The notes under the pieces were generated by a model. That model was not told the DNA's origin and made no database searches. It saw only the letters and a program-made list of their open reading frames with translations. The position numbers were made by a program, and so were the translations under genes. From Sorex araneus (lineage: Eukaryota; Chordata; Mammalia; Eulipotyphla; Soricidae): 64,000 nucleotides of DNA. The stretch is taken from the NCBI RefSeq assembly GCF_027595985.1, contig NC_073304.1:217188000-217251999 (forward strand), given 5' to 3'. Shown piece by piece: positions 21,224-33,100 of the stretch (within the stretch, counting starts at the first letter, position 1; each line of letters begins with the position of its first letter).

Positions 21224-21446
21224 CCTCACAATTTGGGACTGGAGCGATAGCACAGTGGGTAGGGTGTTTGACTTGCATGCGGCCAACCCGGGTTCGATTC
21301 CCAGCATCCCATACGGTCCCCCTGAGCACCGCCAGGGGTAATTCCTGAGTGCAGAGCTAGGAGTAACCCCTGTGCATTGCTGGGTGTGACCCCAAAAAAG
21401 CAAAAAAAAAAAAAAAAGAAAAAAAACCAAAAAGACAAAAAACCTC
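21224..21446 (+). mobile_element. SINE, SOR-like, full length
   Basis: AAAAAACCTCAC flanks both sides of the element, which has a long A-rich tail at 21400-21425. Confidence 0.93.
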
Positions 21447-22274
21447 ACGACATCCTTGGAAAGTACATATTGTTCTGGTCTTAAAATATTTAGAGATCAA
21501 GACATTGATATTTCAGTTTCAAACACCGACGGACTCCACTCTGTGGCAGAGACGGCTTGTGGCTGTCCGACCAGCTTCCAGGAAGCTTGCTTCCAGCTCC
21601 TTCACAGTGCAGGGGTCTCTGAGGCCCTCTGAGGGCAGGAGTGGGGCTGGGGGTGGTGCAGGAGCGAGGCCGGCTGTAGCTGAAAGCTGCGGTGGCTGGG
21701 AAGGCCGCGCTTCCCGGGGTGCTAGGTGCCGTGCAGAACTCATCTGTTCCTCAGCCTCAGTGAGCAGGGTCCTTACCCCCGAGGTGCTGGTCTGCTCCTG
21801 GGTCCAGGCCCACACAGCCCTCTGTGCAGGTGATCCCAGGTGATTCTGCTTTTCTGAGCTCAGCCCACAGAATTACACTTTCTGCCTGAGCTCGAAAATA
21901 GCTCCCGATTCTCTCTGAGAAGTGATGTCACGGGATCTCTTCTGTTGCCTGTTGCTGTTTTCCAGGACAAATGTTCCTTTCCCCCCCCCCCACCCCTCGC
22001 CAACCCCTCTTCACCTCCAATTTTTTTTTTCTTCTTGAACAAATGGGTCTTAAACTCCAGGTGTCTGAGAGAATGTGGAGGTCTCCGAGGACTGGAAGCT
22101 CGGGAGTCCCCGGATACCCCAAATCTCTAGAAGCAACCCTCTCGGTGGGGTACACTTTTAAGATAAGACGACACCCTCCTACGCCGCCCGTCGGGGTCTC
22201 ACTGCCTGCCCTGGGAGATAGAGTCACTGCGTCTTCCCTGAGAACATTCTAAATGGCTCATCTAGAAAGGGCCG

Positions 22275-22545
22275 GGGAGCAGGGGGAGAAAGAGCATTGC
22301 TGGGGCTGAGACTGTGCAGAGCGGGGCTGATTCCCCACACACGGTTCCCTGAGCATCACTGGGTACAGCACTGGAGGCCCCAGTACTGTCAGGGTGGTCT
22401 GAGTACCCCCTGCACTTTAGGGCCCGAGCAGCACCGTATCCTCGTCTTAGAATTGGACCAATGGCCCAGTTAGCTAAGAATCACTGGTGAGACCTCCCAG
22501 ACCTCCTGAGCACTGCTTGGGAGCACCCCCCAAAGAGTGACATAG
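22275..22545 (+). mobile_element. Old SINE-like sequence
   Basis: Contains ACGGTTCCCTGAGCATCACT and CCTGAGCACTGCTTGGGAGC, body-like phrases in an otherwise degraded context. Confidence 0.35.
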
Positions 22546-22629
22546 AGACCACTGGAAAATTTTTATGTTGAGGTAAGATTTGTTAGTAGGGTTTCAACTG
22601 AGCCAGATTTTGTTAGAAAAATCGAAAAA

Positions 22630-22764
22630 TTTTATTATGTTATTCATGGGCCACACCCAGTCGTGATGGGGTGGGGGGCGGTTGCTTCTGGCAGTGCTCA
22701 AGGGCTGGGGATCAAAGCAGGGGTTGCCACTTGCGAAGCAGACCAGCCATCTCCCCGGCTCCAA
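22630..22764 (-). mobile_element. SINE fragment with internal deletion
   Basis: GGGCCACACCCAGTCGTGAT joins after a deletion to GGGGATCAAAGCAGGGGTTG and CCATCTCCCCGGCTCC. Confidence 0.6.
22631..22636 (-). terminator. IKZF3: Candidate proximal IKZF3 poly(A) signal AATAAA
   Basis: Reads CATAATAAAATT on the - strand, 3.9 kb after the stop codon, next to a SINE fragment. Confidence 0.25.
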
Positions 22765-23861
22765 TTTTGTGCTTTTAAACATTTCTCGTTGCAAAAGAAA
22801 TCTGAGGTCATTTTCCATCTGGGCCACTGAGCCTGGGCCCAGCAGAATGCTCAGTGCTGCATTTAAAAGGTGAGAAATCTTGTCACCGACAAAGTCAGAA
22901 GCTGAGTCAGGAACAGCTCAGAATAATGAATAAGGAAGCATAAAATTAGCTGGCAGATCCGTGTCAAGGCAACTATCATTTTTGGAGAGAAAGTTAAGGC
23001 ATCTAAAGATGGGCGGGTTATTCATTCTCTCTCACCCCAGCTCCCTCCGCCCCCGTTACTCAATCACCCCCATTATTTAACCCCTGCCCCCCACCCCCTT
23101 CTCCTCCACTATCGGGTAGGGGTGGAATATACACCCCTCCATCTGATTCTCTGCCAGCAGAAACCTCTCCACTGCAAACAGCCAGGGGACATGTGCAGAG
23201 CTGACCTCATCCCAGTTATGTCGTGAGACTCCCAGGAATGTTCTAGGTGCTTGCCTGGCCCTGGTTGGTGACCTCCGAGTGGTGACAGGAAGTATGTCTT
23301 GTGAGAGGGGCTTTGGGTGGGGAAGCTGCTGTGCTGCTGAGGTGGCCGGCGCCTCCCCAGGGGGTCAGATGGGGCTCCTGGGAGCCCCCACCCCATTCTC
23401 TATAGCAGCTCGCTCAGTTTCCCCTTCACCTTCTTCCCTCACACTCAGCACGGGGGTGCCCAGGGGTGTTCCTTCTTCCAAGGGGTGTCCCCAGGAGAGA
23501 GCAATGACGTGGGCAGAGGTGAGGACTGCAGGCCACCTGGTTCAGCTTAAACACTTAGGGACGTGGTGTCCACACACTGTTTGCTCTGCTCCAGGTGGGC
23601 CCCAATCCAGACTAAGAATGCGATGAGGTAAGTGTGGCTCTGAGCTGTCCCTTCACTTAGGAAATTGGACTCTGATGTTCCGAAATCAAATTTCAGAAGA
23701 TGAGGCCAGCGGGGCTCATTCTCATAATGGGTGAGACTTCATCTTTTGGGCAAAGACTCCTTAGACTCCTTGGCCGGGAAAGCTGTCTCCGCGGGCTCGC
23801 CCTCCTACTCAGCTCTCCCCTGAATAGTCGGCGGCATGTGTGACCATTCAAGAATAGAATG

Positions 23862-24078
23862 TGCTGGTGGAGGTGTGGGGAGGGGTAGCACAGTGGGTAT
23901 GGCACTGGCCTGGCACATGGTCAACCTGGGTTTGATCCCTGGCACTGCATATGGTCCCCTGAATCCTGCCAGGGGTGATCCCTGAGCACTGATCCAGGAG
24001 TAAGCCCTGAGCACTGCTGGGTGTGGCCCCTCCCTGGCCACCCCCTCCCACTACCTCCCCCAAAACAAAAAAACAAGG
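23862..24078 (+). mobile_element. SINE, diverged
   Basis: Head and B box present (GGTTTGATCCC); the tail contains a C-rich insert before ACAAAAAAACAAGG. Confidence 0.8.
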
Positions 24079-25204
24079 AATCAAATGGGCTGGTGGGGAG
24101 CACTGCTGGGACCCATCCCGGAAGGAATGGACCAGGATTCTGGAAACAGTGATGCGTAGCCAACAATAGGTTGACCTACCACTGGTCTTTCGGCTGAAAC
24201 CTCAAACATGTTGGGGGATGGTTGCCATGGAATTTCACAAACTCTTGTTTCCTGAGACAGAAACCTTGTCACCAAGGAGGAAAGGCCATTTGTGCAGTCT
24301 GAGGCGGAACAGTTTCATGATCGGCAGCCCAGGAATGAGCTGGGTTGAGCTGCATGCACAGGCTCTTTTGAAGTTTCGAGGCAGATACACAGGACACTCA
24401 TCTACTCGGAATTTGGGGTGGTCCTTGGCTCCGGGAGAAGTGTCCATAAAGCTGGCTCTCAAGTTGCAGAGAGGCTCCATGAAGTGGTCCCGAGAAGCAG
24501 CATTGATGTTTCCTAACATAAGTTTTTTTTTTCTTTAAAGAAAAGAAGAAGAAGAAAAAGGCTTTGGCAAGTGGGTGCAGGTGCCAGTGTGTGTACACTT
24601 GGGGGTGAGATCAAAATACCTTCCTGTTTCGTGTTCCTCCCCCGTCCTCTTCACCATCACGACTCAGTGGTTAAAGGAAAAACGAACCCACCCTGCCCTT
24701 TTCACACCAAAGAAAGGTGAAACATTCATCTACATCCTCTCGTGCTGGGTCCGCGTGAACTCAGGCGTCCACCGAGCACCTGTGGTGACTGTCTTAGTGG
24801 ACAGCTGGGAGGGGCCCGACCAAAGAGCTCCATGCGGCACTTGGGCTATGGCAGAGCAAGGTCTGAGGAGCGCAGTGGTTTGCCCCACGTCACAGAGCTA
24901 GGCGCAGGCGAAGAGGAAATCAGCAGGCAGAGTCTGCGGCCCGTGTCGAGGAGCAGCGACCACAGAGCTGGCGTGGCCCGCACGCGGCGGGAGATGGCCC
25001 TACAGCTGTGGACGCCGGGTCCCGGGGACCTCTGGGAATCCTGGCGCGATGAGGCAAATCCATTTCAAAGTGGGGAGACCCGACCGGCCTGAGGGGCACT
25101 CCTTACCCCGTCGTGAAGCTCGCCTAACACGGAGAGCGTCTGGTCCTAATTCTCCTGTGAGGAGGGGGAGGCTCACCCTTACCTACAGGTTTAGAAATCT
25201 TCTG

Positions 25205-25323
25205 TCTGGGGGCCATCCAGGGCAGTGCTCAGGGCTTTCTCCTGGCTCTGAGCTTCAGGGATCACTCTGCTGCGGCTCAGAGGAACCACACAGGGATGCT
25301 GGGGGTAGAAGCACCACCCCCGC

Positions 25324-25360
<37 letters not shown>

Positions 25361-25413
25361 ACACGCGCGCGCGCACACACACATACACACACACACACTC
25401 ACACACACATACG

Positions 25414-25445
<32 letters not shown>

Positions 25446-25446
25446 C

Positions 25447-25480
<34 letters not shown>

Positions 25481-25541
25481 TCACACACACGCGCGCGCGC
25501 ACACACACATACACACACACACACTGCACTAGCTCTTGGGC
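25205..25541 (-). mobile_element. SINE interrupted by a large microsatellite
   Basis: The body at 25205-25310 and the head end (CACTAGCTCTTGGGCCC) at 25525-25541 are parted by the AC/GC tract, which grew inside the element. Confidence 0.7.
25327..25525. repeat. Alternating purine-pyrimidine (AC)n/(CG)n higher-order repeat
   Basis: About 200 bases of nearly unbroken alternation: AC runs containing four CGCGCG blocks (near 25364, 25412, 25455 and 25490) in similar sub-units with ACACTCACAC spacers. The pattern is a tandem of a compound microsatellite. Confidence 0.97.
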
Positions 25542-26498
25542 CCCTCACTCATACTTTTTACGTTCTTTGGTATTTGGAGGTTCAACACATGGAGGCGAGT
25601 CTGTTGGGGTCTATGCGGGAAGAGTCCTTGGAGGGGACCAAGAGCAGGGGGGACAGTGCTGGCCCTGGTCAGAGTCTGGCAGCAGAAAAGGATGCTAATG
25701 GCCATGGCGGACAATACCCTGGATTTCAGTTCCTAAAACCGTCGAGCTTCTGCTGTGGGCTCACTCCTGGGGGAGAGGGGTTGAACTCAAAGCAGCTTTC
25801 AAAGCAGTTTTGGTGGAGCCGGGGGGCGGGGGAGCTCTGGACTCCTGGCTCGGGGCTGTCAGGCTCCCGGGCTGACCCAGAGCAGGTCTGCTGGAGCGGG
25901 GAGGGATGGAGGCAGAAGGAACATCTGGCGACTTGGCTTTTTCCCCCTTCTGCTTGTGTGGCGAGAAATGGATCTGACGCGGGCATCTTTTCTCCAGCTC
26001 TCTGGAAGGGGTGACTGTTTTTCTGGTGTTTATTACGAGACTGTCCTGGGGACACAGTCCGTGTCAAGTGCAGGGAGGGACGTCCGTCCCGTGAGGTCAG
26101 CTCTCCTCTCTGGACCTGGACAAAAAGCTGGGGTTTTTTTTGGGGGGGTTGCCATATCTCAGAGAAAGTCTCACGCAGAGCCGGACCCCCAAACTCCCAG
26201 GAATGCCTGTTTCTCTTGCAGCACGAGACACTGTTTCTATTGCAGCAAACACTTCAGTGGCATCTAAATCTCATGAACGGAAGTCCCTCAGAGGCTGGGG
26301 ACCGAGACGTCACGTGGTAGTCACACGGTGTGTTGGCAAACAGAGACTGAGGGAGCCTGGCCCTGCGGGGGCTGCGACGGTGTGGAAAGAGGGGTCTGGA
26401 CGGAGCTGTTGTCTGGTGGTGCTTAGTTCGCTGGGCTTCTCGGGTTCTCACAAGGACGCGTCTAAGCGGGCGTGGAGGGCGGGGGAGCCGAGGTGCAC

Positions 26499-27196
26499 TC
26501 ACTTCAGTGCGACTCGGTGCTCCCCTCTGGTGATGTGAGAGGAGAACTCGTAGCGATCGTGGCTCCGGTAGCCACAGATGTTACACTCGAAGGGGTCGCG
26601 GAAGCCGTGGCAGCCCATGTGGATGGTGAACATGACGCAATCCAGGAAGAGCACGCGGCAGTGGTCGCAGCGGTACACGTCCAGCACCTCGCCCTCTTTG
26701 TTGATCACTCTGATGGGGTCTCTGGGGCAGACGGGTGGGGGCTTGAGGAGTTCGTAGGAGCGGGGGGCCTCCTTCAGCAGGGCCATGCCGTTGCGCGCCC
26801 TCGCGGGGACCATGGGGCTGTGCTGGTAGAGGGGGTGCGGGCGCTCTTCGTGGTTGCTGTCGGTGTCCGTGGAGTCGTGGCCGCTGTGGTTGGGGGAGGG
26901 GCCTCGCTCGGCAGCCAGGCTCTTCTCTGGCAGGTGGACGTGCTTCTTCTCCAGCTCCTGGGGGGTGCCGTTGGGCATCTCGGCCTGGGTGAGGGCCAGC
27001 GGGTACATGCTGCTGATAACGGGCACCATCTCAGGGGTGGCGGCGGGAGGGGTCTGCACCAGAGGGCGCAGGGCTTCGGCCCCCAGGTAGCTGATGGCGC
27101 TGTTGATGGCCTGGTCCATCATCCGCGTCTGGATGAGCTCACTCTCCTTCTCGTACGCGTAGCTGGAGTTGTAGTCAAAGCAGGGGCGCTTCTCAC
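26499..27196 (-). CDS. IKZF3: IKZF3 last coding exon (exon 8)
   Basis: Codes 232 codons including the stop, from [20 protein letters not shown] to EHRVALK. It holds the spacer and both C-terminal fingers: [20 protein letters not shown] with GCH, and [20 protein letters not shown] with TRGEH. The finger has LDCVMF where human has LDYVMF, so an extra cysteine lies between the zinc ligands. The acceptor on the - strand is CATTGCAG at 27197-27204. Confidence 0.97.
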
Positions 27197-30100
27197 CTGC
27201 AATGACGGGGGAGAGTCACAAAGGGAGGGCACAAAAATGGAGGGTCCTGGAAGGAGGGGGAAGGAGCCCGGACAGGGGCCTGCACCCCCTCCCCGAATCC
27301 CGAGCGGACAACACAAAGGCAAGCGAGCAGGTGAGGCGGAGCAGATGCCACGAGGGCCAGGGCACAGTGGGAGCCGTGTCCCCGCTCCTGTGCTCCGGTG
27401 GCGAGACTGGGATGGGGTGGCAAGGGAGCCACGCTCTGCTCTCTGTCAACTCCTGCACCACGACCAATCCGCAAACTCCTGCTTTCCTTGTTACCTTCTG
27501 CTCGTAACACCTTGGAGCTGGTGGAAACGCTACCAGTGGTACCCGGGGCCCACAAAACGCTACAAAAACAGGCCCTGGCCATGTTTTAAACTCCCTCTAG
27601 GAGAAAAAAACAGCTCCCCCTCCACCCCCAACTCTGACTCCCGAGACACACCAGTCACCAGATCAACAGAGATTAAGTTCCAAAGTGTCAAATGGAGAAT
27701 GTTCTAGAAAGGTTTCTTGATGAAAGATCACGATCTTTGATGCTTGCTTTCTTTCTTTCATTTTTTTGGGGGGGAGTGCACACCTGGCAGTACCCAGGGC
27801 TTACTCCTGGCTCAGTGCTCAGTGATCACTCCTGGCAGGGTCCAGGGGATCATATGGCGTGCGGAGCGGATGGAGCCCAGGTCCACAGCATGCAAGGCAC
27901 AGTGACCTACCCATTGTACTATTGCTCGGGTCCCAACCCAATAAATGTGTTTTTAAAGGAAATTTTTTCCACTGACACAAATGGAAATTCAGAATCACTT
28001 GCCACAGAGATGGTACGAGGAAAAGATAATGAAACAAAATGAGACATTAAGTTTGGTCAGACAGTACAGTGAGTAACTGGAGGATAAAGATGCTGCTTTC
28101 CGTGGAAAAAACATTGTCAGTGCCAGGGAGGTAGCATAAAGGGCTAGAATGCATGCCTCCCAGACACGAGTCCCTGTGTTCGTTCCCCAGCACCCCATCG
28201 ACCCTGGAGCACTGCCCAGCGTGGCCCTAGTAACCTCTGAATACTGCTCCTCCCAAATCTCTGCCCATCAGGTACTGGCTCGGCACAGATGGGGAGGTCC
28301 CCTGTCCAAAAAAAGGGTGTGAGAGATGACTGGTGTCAAATCCTAAAACTTTCTCCTTGGTATTTGGGAAACTGAAAAGAAACTTTATTTTTATTTTTTG
28401 GGGGGTTTGGACCACACTTGGCGATGCTCAGGGATTATTCCTAGCTCTATACTCGGGGATCACTCCTAGAGGTGCTCAGGAGACCATATGGGATGCTGGG
28501 GATTGAACCTTAATTGGTCGAGTGCAGGCAAATGCCCTACCTGCTGTACTATTATTCTGTTCCAGGAAATACATTTTCTTCCTGTGTGTATCCAAGTTTT
28601 CAAATGACCCCTGGGCCTCCTGGCACTCTGCATCCCACATTTTGGAGACAGTAAAAGAGGAATGCCTGAGCTCAGATAGAGAAGGGAACACCAAGTAAAA
28701 TGTGGTTGGAGAACCTGCTCGGGAAGGGAGAAGCGTGCTGGAAGTAGACTATAGATTGAACACGATGGCCACTCAATACCTCTTTTGCAAACCACAACAC
28801 CCAAAGGGAGAGAGAGAACAAAAGGGAATGCCCTGCCCTGCCACAGAGGTGGGGTGGGGCGGGGAGGGGGGATGGGATTGAGGGGTGGGAGGGACACTGG
28901 GTTCACTGGTGGTGGAGAATGGGCACTGGTGGAGGGATGGGTTCTTGAACACTGTATGACGGAAACACAGCACAAAAGTGTGTAAATCTGTAACTGTACC
29001 CTCACGGTGATTCACTAGTTAAAAAAAATAATAATAAAAAGAAAAAAATAAATGCTATGCTACCTGGGGGCTAGAGAGATAGCTCAATGGTGGGGCGGGG
29101 GGGAAGGAACTCCTGATGGAATCGAATGATGGTCCTAGGAAGTCCCTGGAACAGGGCTGGGATTTGAAGAGTCGATGTGAGTACCCTTGAGTAAGAGAGG
29201 GTTGAGGTGAAAATGCTGTTCTCTTTGCTGGTGTTGGGGATGGTGTTGGGGGTGCTACTCTCAGATGGCTCCTGGGGATGGTCCTCAGGGCCCCAGGGGC
29301 TGAACCTGGGCCTCCCGAACACAGAGCAGGTGCTCCGGTCCTTGGAATCCTTTCGCCGGGGCCCACAGAATGTTCTTTTCAGAACATCGACCTTAAGGGA
29401 AGCGGAATGAGATCAGGAAGAAGCTAGAGCCGTAAAGGCCAGCTTGAAGGTCTGCTCTAGTCAGACGGACCAACCCTGTGGCCACAGTCCCAAATACCCT
29501 GGGGGAAATGCACCAACTCAGGTTCTATATCTCATTGTGACAAGCCTCTGAGTCCCCGTGCCTGGAAGGGGGACAGTGTGGAGGCCCGTGGCCAACAGGC
29601 ACTCCCCTGAAGGGACACAGACACCCTCAGTGTTGATCTTCCCGGGGTGACCTGCTCTACTCAGCCCCCTCCAATCACAGAGTCCCAGGATACTATTTTG
29701 TTAGTTAGTTTTGGGGCCACACCTGGTGGTGCTCAGGGCTTACTCCTGCTTCTGCACTCAGGGATCCTGGTGGGCCTCGGGGGACCATATAGGGTGCTGG
29801 GGATCAAACCTGGGTTGACCGTGTACAAAGTAAGAGCCCTACCCCCGTACTATCCCCAAACTATCCCTCCAGTTCCCAATTCTTTTTGTTTGTTGGTTTG
29901 GTTTTGGGGGCTGCATCTGGCAGTGCTAAGGGGTTACTTCTGGCAGTGCTTGGGGGAACATCTGGGTCAGTCACTGGCAAAGCAAACGCCCCACTCCCGC
30001 TGTACCATCACTCCAGCCCCACTCCCCAACTCTTTCCCTCTTTTCATCGGAAAGTGTCTGGGGTGGGACGGGCCCTTCCCGGACTCTGCTTTGACCCCCC

Positions 30101-33100
30101 GACCCCCACCCCCGAGTCTGTTTCCTGCTATAAGCTCAGTGGGTGGGGAGCCCAGGTTCGAAAGAAGGAAGCAGGCAGAGCAAAGGAGGCCCTGGATGGG
30201 AGGAAGCGTGAGGCTGAGCCCCGCGGTCCCCAGACCACTGTCCAGAGGAGCGCAGAGCTGCACAGGCCTTCACGTGCACCCCAGGCTGCCAGCAGACCCC
30301 CCGAGCCCCAGTTACGGTAACCCGAAGTGGTGCAGATATTATCAGTCACCTGTAGACACGATGACTCAGTGCGTATGAAACTCCGAAGGGCTGAGCACCA
30401 GTCACCGAAAAGCCAACAGCTCACGTTTCTCCAGGGCCCCACTCAGAAGAGGGGTTGGGCAAACCACAAGTGCGTAACTGCTCCCGGGCGGCACGGGCCT
30501 GAGTCGGGCTCCGAGTCAGAACCGGCCCACAGGGCGGTGGCGGCGACGGCGGGGTCATCCCTGCCTGGGTCTGCCTCAGAGGGAGGCTGAGGTGGCTGGG
30601 AATGGAGCTGCCGCCTGGCCTGAGCTGCTACCATTGTCTGTGTCTCTCTTGGTGCCTGCCAGGTGGAACGGAGTCACAGCCGAGAGCTCAGAGGGGTCAG
30701 ACCTGACCCTGGACGTGGACCTCTGCTTTCAGGTCAACAGAAAAGACCCGCCACCTCAGCCTGGCATTTCTGGTCTTCCTACTTCTCAGTCCTTACCACT
30801 GGGCCTGCCACAGTGTATTAAGAATAATTGCACTTGGGGCTGAAGCGATAGCACAGCGGGCAGGGCGTTTGCCTTGCACGCGGCTGACCTAGGTTCGATT
30901 CCCAGCATCCCATATGATCCCCTGAGCACTGCCAGGAGTAACTACTGAGTGCAGAGCTAGGAGTAACCCCTGAGCATCAACAGGTGTGACCCAAAAAGGA
31001 AAAAAAAAAAGAATAATTGCACTTAAAATAAAATATGATTTTTTTTTTTTGCGTTTTGGAGCCACATCCGGTGGTGCTCAGGGTTTATTCCTAGCTCTAT
31101 GCTCAGGATCACTCCTGGCAGTGCTCAGGGGGCTGTATGTGGTACTGGGGATCCAAAGCTGCGTGGATACTCTCCAGCCCTCCCTGCTGAACCCTGCCCC
31201 ATAGTTACTATGATCAGCCCCTGTGATCGGCCTGCTGCTGTCCCATTACAGTAACTTATCCCCTTACATTAACTAAGATGAACTGTCATCGCTTGGTGAG
31301 ATGAAACTCGCAAGGACAAGCAAACTGATGAACTTGTGCGGGACATGGGACACCTGCTTGGGAGCGGAGGACCAGGATGCAACCCCAGGGCCCCCTGCAG
31401 CTCAGCATAGGTTTGACTCTGAGCTGCAGTTCTCTGGCTGCTGCTTCATCTGTGGCTGCACAATCCTGCCTCTGGCTGGACTTCAGAGGCTCTGCTGGGA
31501 TGGGCCTCAGACGAAGAGGAAAAGCAACAGTGTGGTGCTTTGTTCTACTATTCAATAAAGAGTCATATACTAAACCTTTTTTTTGGGGGGGATCGGGGGC
31601 CTGGGGCTACACCCAGTGGTGCCCAGGGCTCACTCCTGGCTCTCTACTCAGGGACCCTCTTGGTGGTGGGGGGGGCTCTGGGGGCCATAGGTGGTGTTGG
31701 GGATGGAACTGAGAGGCTGGCCACGTGCAAGGTGTGCCATCTGCCCGCTGTGCCATCGCTCCGATCGTGTCTAGAGAGTGTGCTCAGCGCACAAAGGCGC
31801 TCCAGTAAGTGTCAGGCCGGTTCCGAGTCCACGCTTCACAGCGCTGTGAATATGACAGATTTATAATCCAGTAGGAGACGCCGCGTTGACACAATCTTAC
31901 TCCACCAGGTGGTGGAACCAAGTACAGAGACGCTAAGGCAAGTGCAGAGAACAAAATGTGACCGCCTCTGAAGAGGCCCCGCGTGGCAGAGGGCGGGCAT
32001 CTGTTCTTTTCTCTCCGGTCTCCTTGGAACGAGGTGGAGGTGGCGACGGCAGGGAACAGCGTTGGCGATGTCACAGAAAAGCCTCACACTTGCCGTGTGT
32101 GCAGAGCGAGCACTGAGCAGTGAGCACTTGGGAGGGGGAGTGTCCCTGGCAAGCCTGGGGAGAGCCCTGACACAGAAGGGGGTGTGCCTTGTGGCTGCGC
32201 AGAAGGGCCAGTGGGGTAGATGAGCCGCTGGAAGAGGTAAGCAGGTGCTGTGAAAGGCTCTCCTGAGGGAGGCGGAGATGGACTTTATGTCCAGGAGAGA
32301 AAAGTGCCCGGTTCTATCACGGACGGTCATCCTGAGGGGTAACAGGAATGATTCAGCTTTGCTGAATCCAGTTTCTTCTCCGCGTGGCAGAGAATCTGCT
32401 GTTTCCTAGAATTTCCCGTGTGTGGGAAGGCTCACTTTTACTGCAAGCACATATGAATAAAAATGATAAAGGCGGGTAAGTAGGTCAGCAGAAGGCCAGC
32501 GATGGCTCTGCTGGGACCTTCCTCCATCCCACTGCAGGGAGGGACCTGCCCTTCTCCCGGGGTGGGGGCGCCCCGGAGATGCACCAAGTGCTGATGGCAC
32601 CGCAGGAGGCAAGAAGCCCCTTGCTGCAGAAAACAGGCCCCAAACAAGCCCAGCCCCCCAGCCCCCCCCCCCGCCCTTCCGGGGCTCTTCTGCCACCTGT
32701 TGTCAATCAATCACTAGCTTCCACCCAGCCCAAAGCCCCAGGATGTGCTCAGATGTGGGGGGAACCTCAGGGCGGGCCAAACTTTGCTCCCTGCCAGCCC
32801 TCGGGCCTCCCCACTTCCCACCATCTCTCCCTGATGAAGCTGCTTCCCCATATCCCCTCTTCGTGGTCCCCAGGGCTTGGGGATGCTGGAGGCTGGAGGC
32901 CAGCACTGGGGGAAGAGGGGGCAGAAGCGCCTTTTTCCTTTTAGGATCAGGATCTGACTGAAGCTTCCTGTGCGCTATTCTCCAAAGCAATTTCTCCTTA
33001 GTTACCACACGGGGAGAGCCGCGGGGTGTGTGTTGAAGCGTTAAAACCTCACTAATATGGGGCTGGAGCGATAGCATAGCAGGTAGGGCATTTGCCTTGC

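Larger units (their letters stand above)
20000..26498 (-). other. IKZF3: Probable IKZF3 3' untranslated region (extent inferred)
   Basis: Human IKZF3 has a 3' untranslated region of several kilobases, and the GRB7-to-IKZF3-stop distance here (17 kb) is similar to human as I recall it. The stretch is poorer in SINEs than the introns. Possible - strand poly(A) signals are AATAAA at 22631-22636 and ATTAAA at 20031-20036. The end cannot be fixed from sequence alone. Confidence 0.45.

Noticed and set aside
25296-25532. Histidine/threonine repeat proteins from 25049-26014 and 25296-25532
   Set aside because: They are translations of the AC/CG alternating repeat.
26472-27707. 411-codon open frame on the + strand opposite IKZF3 exon 8
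   Set aside because: It is the antisense shadow of the real exon; the - strand matches IKZF3 residue by residue.
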